A stretch of DNA of 64,000 nt, taken from NCBI RefSeq assembly GCF_037042905.1, contig NC_087249.1:39453401-39517400 (forward strand), read 5' to 3'. The DNA comes from Lytechinus pictus (taxonomy: Eukaryota; Echinodermata; Echinoidea; Temnopleuroida; Toxopneustidae). Each line of letters opens with the position of its first letter. Position 1 is the stretch's first letter. The notes below the pieces were generated by a model, which was not told the DNA's origin, ran no database searches, and worked only from the letters and a program-made list of their open reading frames with translations. The position numbers and the translations under genes are program-made. Below are positions 56,985 to 64,000 of the stretch, piece by piece.

Positions 56985-58067
56985 TATAAACGTGCACCAC
57001 AGGATATCCACAAGAGTAGTGTGCACAAGTAGACAATCACCGGATTGATGTTTCCCTTTAGATATTCACCAGACGATGTACACCTCTAGACTACCACCAG
57101 ACTGATGTGCCCCACCAGGCAACCGCCCGACTGATGTGCACCACGATGTTGGCCTATATCCGTCAGACTGATGTACAACTCCAGACAACAACCCGGCTAA
57201 TGTAATAATAATAATAATAATAATAATAAAATAATAATAATAATAATAATAATAGTAATAATAATAATAACAATAATAATAATAATAATAATAATGATAA
57301 GAAGAATGATAATAATACCCAATTTTTATAAAGCGCTTTTCCCAGGACGGCTCAAAGCGCTTTACTGCATAATATTACCCCGGTCATTATTCATTTCATT
57401 AGGCGCCTTGAGCACCTAACAAGGTGGATATGTGCGCAATATAAATACCCTATATTATTATTATTATTATTATATTTCAATCCCGCACGAAAAGTGCATA
57501 ATTTCCACTCCCTGGGGAGCATTCCTTGCATTCATCGCAGCCTCATTATGGCGCTGGCAAATTCAAACATACAATCCTACCGGGTATATACCCATTTAGC
57601 ACCTGGGTCGAGAGTGGCAAAGTATGGATTAACGCCTTGCCAAAGGACGCTTGACCGCGATGGGATTCGAACACACGACCCTCTGTTTACAAGGCGAGAG
57701 TCAGAACGACTACACCACGGCTCTTCCACATTTACAATTTAAAATGATCAGTAGACCAATGTGCTCCACTAATTTACAATTCCAGGCTACCAGCACGACC
57801 AGCACCTCGACGTACATGTACACCACCAGACGAACATAATATGAACTCCCACGGATGTAGACCACCAGATGACCACCTAACTGAAGTTTACCCCCATATG
57901 ACCATCAGACTGAGATATACCATCAGACAACTACCAATATCCCATCAGACAACTACCAAACTGACATATACCATCGACAACCACCATGCTAATGTACACC
58001 ATCAGAGACAAATACCAGACTGATGTATATCACCAGACAACCACCAAAATAAAGCATAGCATCAAAC
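56985..58067. repeat. Degenerate part of the CCAGAC-ACCAC-CTGATGTAC minisatellite
   Basis: Irregular units of 27-35 bases sharing CACCAGAC, AACCACC and CTGATGTACACC, much more diverged than the array at 58444-59755. Interrupted by SINE sequence at 57205-57725 and closed by the second fold-back element. Confidence 0.6.
57205..57725 (-). mobile_element. tRNA-headed SINE containing a second, opposite SINE tail
   Basis: On the minus strand the head (57722-57655) reads GCCGTGGTGTAGTCGTTCTG, a CTTGTAA loop as in tRNA-Thr, then GTGTTCGAATCCC. The body has CTCTCGACCCAGGTGCTAAA. Its (ATT)n tail is the (AAT)n run at 57205-57310. A plus-strand tail fragment (GTGCGCAATATAAATACCCT then (ATT)n, about 57430-57472) splits the body. 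Confidence 0.7.
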
Positions 58068-58443
58068 GGTTTATTTCCAATTGCCAACTCGTCTACTATC
58101 ACTTGGTCTACCATCAGTTCGTCCACTATCCAAATGGTCTAATTGCCAATTCGTCCACTTACCATTTCGTCCAATAGCCATTTAGTCCATATACCGTTTG
58201 GTCTACTTGGACTAAGTGTTAATTGTGCAAAATGAAAATAATTTGGATATTAGACCAACAGGTTATGATACGAAATGGTTACAGACGAAATGGTGATTAG
58301 ACGAAGTGATGATTGAAACACATGGTTATTGTACCAAATAGTTGTTAGACGAAATGTTGATGGACCGATTGGCATTAGACTAAACGAAAGTAGAGCATGT
58401 GGTGAGTGGACGAGTTGGCAGTAGACGAATTGGCCATTTACCC
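58068..58443. mobile_element. Fold-back element of CGTCCA/TGGTCTA words, copy 2, inside the minisatellite
   Basis: CAATTGCCAACTCGTCTACT at 58078 is mirrored by AGTAGACGAATTGGCCATTT at 58440. The left half is CGTC/GGTCTA words and the right half their complements, as in copy 1. Minisatellite units (CACCAGACAACCACC, CATCAGACACCCACC) lie directly on both sides, so it inserted into the array. Confidence 0.75.
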
Positions 58444-59755
58444 ATCAGACACCCACCAAAGTAAAGTACATCCCCGGACAACCACTAAACTAATATACAC
58501 CATCAGATAACCACCAAACTATAAATGTACACCACCAGATAACCACCGAACTAATGTACACCATCAGATAACCACCAAACTAATGTACACCATCAGATAA
58601 CTACCAAACTAATGTACACCATCAGATAACCACTGAGCTAATGTACACCATCAGATAACCACCTAACTAATGTACACCATCAGACAACCACCAAACTAAT
58701 GTACACCATCTGATAACCACCAAACTAATGTGCACCATCAGATAACCACCAAACTAATGTGCACCATCAGATAACCACCAAACTAATGTACACCATCAGA
58801 TAACTACCAAACTAATGTACACCATCAGATAACCACCAAACTAATGTACAGCAACCATCAGATAACCACCAAACTAATGTACACCATCAGATAACCACCA
58901 AACTAATGTGCACCATCAGATAACCACCAAACTAATGTACACCATCAGATAACCACCAAACTAATGTACACCATCAGATAACCACCGAACTAATGTACAG
59001 CAACCATCAGATAACCACCAAACTAATGTACACCACCAGATAACCACCGAACTAATGTACACCATCAGATAACCACCAAACTAATGTACACCATCAGATA
59101 ACCACCAAACTAATGTACACCATCTGATAACCACCAAACTAATGTACACCATCAGATAACCACCAAACTAATGTACACCACCAGATAACCACCGAACTAA
59201 TGTACACCATCATATAACCACCAAACTAATGTACACCATCAGATAACCACCAAACTAATGTACACCATCAGATAACCACCGAACTAATGTACAGCAACCA
59301 TCAGATAACCACCAAACTAATATACACCATCAGATAACCACCAAACTAATGTACACCATCAGATAACTACCAAACTAATGTACACCATCAGATAACCACT
59401 GAGCTAATGTACACCATCAGATAACCACCTAACTAATGTACACCATCAGACAACCACCAAACTAATGTACACCATCAGATAACTACCAAACTAATGTACA
59501 CCATCAGACAACCACCAAACTAATGTACACCATCAGATAACCACCGAACTAATGTACACCATCAGATAACCACAAAACTAATGTACACCAACAAAAAACC
59601 ACCAAACTGATGTACACCAACCACGACCAAACTAATGTACACCATCAGAAAAGCACCAAACTAATGTACACCATGAGATAAACACAAAACTAATGTACAC
59701 CATCAGATAACCACCAAACTAATGTACACCATCAGACAGCCACCAGACTGATGAT
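58444..59755. repeat. 29-bp minisatellite, about 45 units
   Basis: The unit is CTAATGTACACCATCAGATA plus ACCACCAAA (29 bp). Variants recur in order: a +3 unit (TACAGCAACCATCAG) near 58850, 58998 and 59292, and the string CACTGAGCTAATG / CACCTAACTAATG at 58631 and again at 59397. This shows higher-order duplication of multi-unit blocks. There are frequent stops in every frame I read. Confidence 0.95.
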
Positions 59756-60260
59756 TTTCTAGCTTTACTATTTTTTTTGCTTCTTGGTGATGTTGGTGCC
59801 ATTTTACCAAATCACTCACATATCTATATTTTTCGATGTTGACATTGTGCATTCAAGTATAGTGAAGAAACATAATGAAATATTTTGCTAGAAAGTCAAA
59901 AGGGGCCTAAGCTTTCGATCCTAGCAGAATCTTCGTCGGAGGCAAAATGACAAACATATAAAGTGGAACAACCATAATATAGACCACAGACAAGCTACAG
60001 CAACACTAGAAACAAGGAGACAAAAGGGGCATTAGTGAGTAGAGAAGAAAATATTTTGCTCTTAGCCAACCAAATTCGCTATATAACGATACTCTTGGCG
60101 TTGATATTGATTTCATTCGGCTTTTCATATCAATGTGTATCAGTTCCCAAGACATGCTCCCACTCCCATTCACCAGACCCGATCTCTTCTTACGCCACCC
60201 CCATCGTCGACCGCGCATCCTATTATAAGATTGCACTAGGCTCTTAACTGGATTGCGGTG
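59756..60260 (-). mobile_element. Probable Penelope-like element remnant
   Basis: On the minus strand the sequence runs from a decayed frame (60236-60006) into TTGTCATTTTGCCTCCGACG and AAGATTCTGCTAGGATCG AAAG. That is the arrangement typical of the terminal region of Penelope-like retroelements, which carry hammerhead-type motifs. No reverse-transcriptase or GIY-YIG domain remains, so assignment rests on this terminal signature. Confidence 0.4.
59913..59939 (-). ncRNA. Hammerhead-ribozyme-like core
   Basis: The minus strand reads CCGACGA, then a 5-bp stem (GATTC/GGATC, with one G-T pair and loop TGCTA), then GAAA. The hammerhead core is CUGANGA-stem II-GAAA, so only the U of CUGA is changed, to C. 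Stem III and the cleavage triplet are not clear. Probably inactive. Confidence 0.45.
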
Positions 60261-60684
60261 AACCGAGAGCTCATTAAGGAGAGCTATGGAGAAAATTGAA
60301 TAATAGGATGCTTGACTGGGCTTGATGGGGGAAACTCTCCGATGTGTCCCGACAATGACCGTCCTCGGAAAAAAAAAAAGACATTAGACTTCGGGGCGAG
60401 GGGGTACAAAACTCCACGTCGAGATGGAAAACAATATCTCGTCCCCATTGTTGTGCGATCCTTAACGAACGCCACGATTGGTCTTTCGTAACTGAATACA
60501 AATTCTAAATAATTTTTGTTAACGATTAATAAGGTTACCGTGACTGATCTGATATTATCTGATAAGATCTTGTACGATTTGATGCGATCACTACGAGAAC
60601 TCCACGATTAAGACTACCGTTTTATACAGTCGTGGCGCAAATTATGATAGTGGAAACTAGGAAACGACGACTTAAAAAACCACA
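60261..60684. other. Unassigned stretch between the Penelope-like remnant and a SINE
   Basis: No gene supported. ATCTGATATTATCTGATAAG near 60550 is a small repeat of ATCTGAT. It may be further Penelope-like sequence. Confidence 0.3.
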
Positions 60685-60857
60685 AGTGCACACCTAGTTA
60701 CCAAGAATGCGTATAACATTTTCATTTATTTGAATGCAGGATAAAAGATCATCGTCGATTAAATGCTTTGCTCACGGGCAAAGGTGTCGCGGCCAAGGAT
60801 CGAACCCCGGACTTTCTATGTATAGTCAGGCGCCTTAGACCACTCGGCCACGGCACC
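60685..60857 (-). mobile_element. tRNA-headed SINE (Leu/Ser-like head)
   Basis: On the minus strand the head 60856-60788 reads GCCGTGGCCGAGTGGTCTAA, then GGGGTTCGATCCTTGGCCGC. The body has GCCCGTGAGCAAAGCATTTA and TTTATCCTGCATTCAAATAA, ending at GGTAACTAGGTGTGCACTT. Matches 34274-34452 throughout. Confidence 0.75.
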
Positions 60858-60875
60858 TCCACGAAGACCTTAACA

Positions 60876-61198
60876 TGGGGCAATCATTTTGAGTCATGAA
60901 AAAGAAGCATATGTCACTTCATAAAACAATGATAACTCAAGTGCTAGGAAATATATTTGGTTTATATTGACTTGAAAACGGGATGTTTCAGTGCAACAGG
61001 ACTATATATCTCGTTAACAGACAATGCAAGCACCAGGCCCTTGGCAAATTATGTTTCATGAAGTTATGATAAAAATGTTTCTTATGTAATGTAACATAAC
61101 ATAATTATAATATAACATTATAATGAATAATATTTTCTTCTTTCCCATTATACGCTTCTCTTCCTTTCTCCCTCTTTTTTCCTTTTCCCCTTTTCCCC

Positions 61199-61254
<56 letters not shown>

Positions 61255-61320
61255 CAGCCGATGGGGGGGGGGGGGGGGGGCACGTGCCTTCCATGCCCCC
61301 CCCCCGTAGTTACGCCACTG
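60876..61320. mobile_element. 3' fragment of the CAGTGGCGTA hAT family
   Basis: AACATGGGGCAATCA..TTTGAGTCATGAAAAAGAAGC through to CGTAGTTACGCCACTG corresponds to 14700-15133 of the complete hAT element, with expanded T, G and C runs. The left end is truncated next to a SINE. No target duplication can be checked. Confidence 0.75.
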
Positions 61321-62116
61321 TATGTCCATATGGCAAATACCCCTCAAATATTATTATCTTTTTTACCCCATGATGGTTTAATGGTTTTATTAGAGATTAC
61401 ATTAATAAAGAATTGACATTCCATCTTAATCCCTTCCCAAAGACCCCAACATTGATGAATTGGAAGAAACGGGAGTTTCTCTTCAATGTTATAGAAAGGA
61501 CATAAATATTTCGTTTGGAAATGGTGAACTGGCTCTTTATTTGCATTTTATGATTCAATAATATTGTTTTATTTGTTAAGCGGTATTTCAGGAAGTTTTT
61601 AAAACAAAAAAACAATTATCTCTTGTGATTTTTTTTTCATTTCTTTCGTAAAAAGTGTGTTCTATCAGAAGTCAACATCGTGATCAATGGAAAATTGGTT
61701 TGGACCTTTAATATGGAAAAGACTATAACAAATCCTATTTACTATTATTATTATTATCATCTTTATTATTAGACGTAGTAGTATAATAATTGTTGTTACT
61801 AATATCTTTATTATTATTTGTTATTATTATCATCATTATCATTACATCCGTACCTGACAGAAAACACAATGTTTATTTGCGGTTTGATTGTGGATTAAAT
61901 TCTTCTTACGTATTATCAACACTTCGACCACTTGCACAATTTTGTATGTACATATATGCCATCCTTAACTCTTTGCAACACGTCACCAGTGTTCACCTCA
62001 CTAACCTCTTTATAACATTTTTTTTCACATGACCCTCATGACCCAGGTTATTGTCGTTATTATTATTGTTAATATTATTATCATTATCATTTTTATTATT
62101 ATTATTAAGATTAAGA
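61321..62116. other. AT-rich DNA with (ATT)n stretches
   Basis: (ATT)n microsatellites lie at about 61742-61830 and 62050-62106. No gene supported. Confidence 0.5.
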
Positions 62117-62760
62117 TTAAGATTAAAATGATGATCAAGTTTAAAGGTCAAGTCCACCCCAGGAAAATGCTGACTTGAATAAATAGAGAAAAATCAACCT
62201 AGCATAGTGCTGAAAATTTCATCAAAATCGGATGTAAAATATGAAAGTTATGACATTTTAAGTTTCGCTTATTTTTCACAAAACAGTGATATGCACAACT
62301 TGGTGAGTCAGTCGATGATGTCCATGACTCACTATTTTTTTTGTTTTTTATCGTTTGAATTATACAATATTTCATTTTTTTTTATAGATTTGACGATATG
62401 TACCAATTTGACTAAACCATACAGTATTAAACAATGCTAATTCCACATGTTCACGGAGGAATTAATTGTTGTATCACTTGACAATGAGGAGAAAATATTA
62501 CATATTTCATATAATAAAATACAAAAGAAATAATGAGTTGATGACGTCATAGTCTCCTCATTTGCATACCAGCCAGGATGTGCATATAGATGTTTTGTGA
62601 AATTAAGCAAAACTTTAAAATGTCATTTCTTTCTTATTTTACATCCGATTTTGATAAAATTTTCAATGTTATTCTTGTTGGATTTTTCTCTTTTTATTCA
62701 AATAATTTGTTTGTTGGGGTGGACTTGTCCTTTAAGATTAAAATGATGATCAAGTTTAAA
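62117..62760. mobile_element. TTAAAGGTCAAGTCCACCCC MITE with 29-bp flanking direct repeats
   Basis: The MITE proper (62141-62735) has ends TTAAAGGTCAAGTCCACCCC and GGGGTGGACTTGTCCTTTAA and inverted subterminal ATTTCATCAAAATCGGATGT / ACATCCGATTTTGATAAAAT. An identical 29-bp sequence (starting TTAAGATTAAAATGATGATC) lies at 62117-62145 and 62732-62760, overlapping the element's TTAA ends. Confidence 0.75.
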
Positions 62761-62769
62761 TGTTGGCGC

Positions 62770-63850
62770 CACAGGGTAACAGGAGGGTGACTGACCCCTC
62801 TGAAGTTGTGAAAAGAAATATAAATTGAATTGAAAATTGGATTTGAAAAGGGAAATGTTGTTGATGTAATCTTTTGTGGAAACCAGTTCACGATTAGGTG
62901 TAAAAGAGAGTGGGAATGTCGACTTGCGCCAATGAAAGCATGCAAGCTTCTCTGAAAGCTGCGACTTATATGTGGGGGAGGGGAAATCATGATGACGATT
63001 TCTCTTTCCTTTATATATTTTTTAGGGAGGTAAAATATCCTTCCAATTGTTGCATCAGGTTTATTTACTTTATTCACGGGAGAGCGGAGAAAGTGAGCCA
63101 CTGAAAATTACAGGCAGTGATCTTGTGATCTTTAGTTTAACAAAAATACACTATATAAAGGTTTGTGACCAGTTTTTACTCATGTAACTCTTAATTATCC
63201 TTTGAAAATTCTTGAAGAATATCAATTCATGGAAATCAGTCCTTTTTGAAAACCTAAAAAAAAAACATTGAAGTCTTTGAACATCGAGAGAAGTGAAGTA
63301 CCGTAAAAAATGAGATTGACATGAGAAAGTGGGGGGGGGGGGGGGCTAGAGATGGGGGAGGAGAGGGAGATACAGCACTTTTGTAACCATGAACAAGACG
63401 TATCTCTTGCTTAAACACATTATGATGAAAACTCAAATTCTGAGCAGAAGAATTTGAATGAGCACATTGACATTAGAAGTTTAGATCAACATAATTTAAG
63501 CCCCGGCCCGTGTGAGGAGATTTTATATTATCTCTCTCTCAACCGGCAATGCTTTTTGTATCTTTATACATGTGCAAAGACTTGGAAGTTTGTCTATTTT
63601 CCATTTTTTTTTAACATTTCATCCACTTTTATCGATATCCCTCTTCACTTTTCTCCTAGTTCCTTCTTCTTTTTTACGCCGCCAATAGGGGGGGGGGGGG
63701 GACACGACCCCTCGGGCCTACACCTGGATCCGCCTATACAGGAGCTGTTGCAATATCAAAAGCACGTGCATATGTACATCTATGTCTGTTTCTGCGAGGG
63801 AAGGCCTTTTTTCTCCGGGGGTAAGTTACAAAGGGGTTTTTCTACACTGC
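62770..63850. other. Unique DNA with one G-rich fragment
   Basis: No supported gene. A G-run with CGACCCCTCGGGCCTA-type sequence at about 63675-63735 resembles the G-rich end of an inverted-repeat element but has no partner here. Confidence 0.35.
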
Positions 63851-63854
63851 AAAA

Positions 63855-64000
63855 ACTCCGGTGTTGATTTAACACCAGCCCGGAATCTATATATGTCCAC
63901 ACCAGAGAAGTATTGAAACAACACCAGTTTGGAATCAAACCGATGCTGTTTTAATACTAATTGGTGTTGTACAAACAGCAATCTGGTGTTAGACCATAAC
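63855..64000. mobile_element. Start of a GGTGTT/AACACC hairpin MITE, cut by the right edge
   Basis: CACTGCAAAAACTCCGGTGT at 63846-63865 is followed by TTGATTTAACACCAG, AACAACACCAGTTTGGAAT, TTGGTGTTGTACAAACAGC and ATCTGGTGTTAGACC. These are alternating GGTGTT and AACACC words that can pair. The right terminus is outside the window. Confidence 0.5.

Noticed and set aside
57655..57722. Possible tRNA-Thr gene on the minus strand
   Set aside because: The A and B boxes are recognisable, but the anticodon stem is broken and a SINE body and ATT tail follow.
58444..59755. Possible CRISPR-like array (regular 29-bp repeats)
   Set aside because: The units are contiguous with no unique spacers, in eukaryotic DNA. 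It is a minisatellite.

Overview
This is eukaryotic, AT-rich, intron- and transposon-dense DNA. The repeat types (tRNA-headed SINEs with ATT tails, many short inverted-repeat elements, arrays of GCGAAGCGC words) together with a KCTD8/12/16-type gene point to an invertebrate deuterostome. An echinoid (sea urchin) is my best guess; the species cannot be told. No bacterial features are present, so operons and ribosome binding sites do not apply.

Protein genes are few. (1) 36789-37538 (+) is a clear single-exon KCTD8/12/16-like gene (BTB + H1 domains, 249 aa). (2) 27246-30464 (-) reads as a three-exon gene for an 83-aa secreted Cys-containing peptide: signal-peptide exon, 78-nt exon and terminal exon, joined by good splice sites that are all phase 1. 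I do not recognise it. (3) 314-371 (-) is a very similar signal-peptide exon with a splice donor in the same phase, so a paralogue seems to be cut by the left edge. (4) 55869-56137 and 56712-56840 (+) are weaker candidate exons.

From 2.4 to 26.7 kb the window is almost entirely nested mobile elements. A ~9-kb inverted-repeat element (about 4069-13111) holds two decayed LINE fragments, one of them split by a 1.45-kb element (8909-10362). Next come a hAT element with a perfect 8-bp target duplication (13668-15133), a 6.3-kb inverted-repeat element (15200-21507) invaded by a 1.5-kb CCAGTTGG-rich element (19577-21079), and a 4.65-kb inverted-repeat element (22047-26695). The arms of each element carry their own short-motif array: GTTGCCTAGCAAC, GTTGCCATGGTAAC, TGGCAGAGGTAAAAA or CCGGGATATGTGCAAAC. 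A SINE whose head resembles the Alu domain of 7SL (SRP) RNA lies at 25168.

From 27 to 35 kb the peptide gene is surrounded by short inverted-repeat elements and SINEs. 36-40 kb is the KCTD gene and its unique flanks. 40.9-53 kb is mostly unique AT-rich DNA with a tandem cluster of ~113-bp palindromes, hairpin elements and nested MITEs. 54-61 kb has pyrimidine/purine tracts, two fold-back elements built from short CGTCCA-type words, a 29-bp minisatellite with higher-order structure, a Penelope-like remnant with a hammerhead-ribozyme-like core, a SINE and a hAT fragment. The last 3 kb hold a MITE flanked by 29-bp direct repeats and the start of another hairpin element.

All calls come from reading the sequence; no searches were run. 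Repeat boundaries are usually good to within 5-20 bases where a terminal inverted repeat or duplication is quoted, and otherwise approximate.
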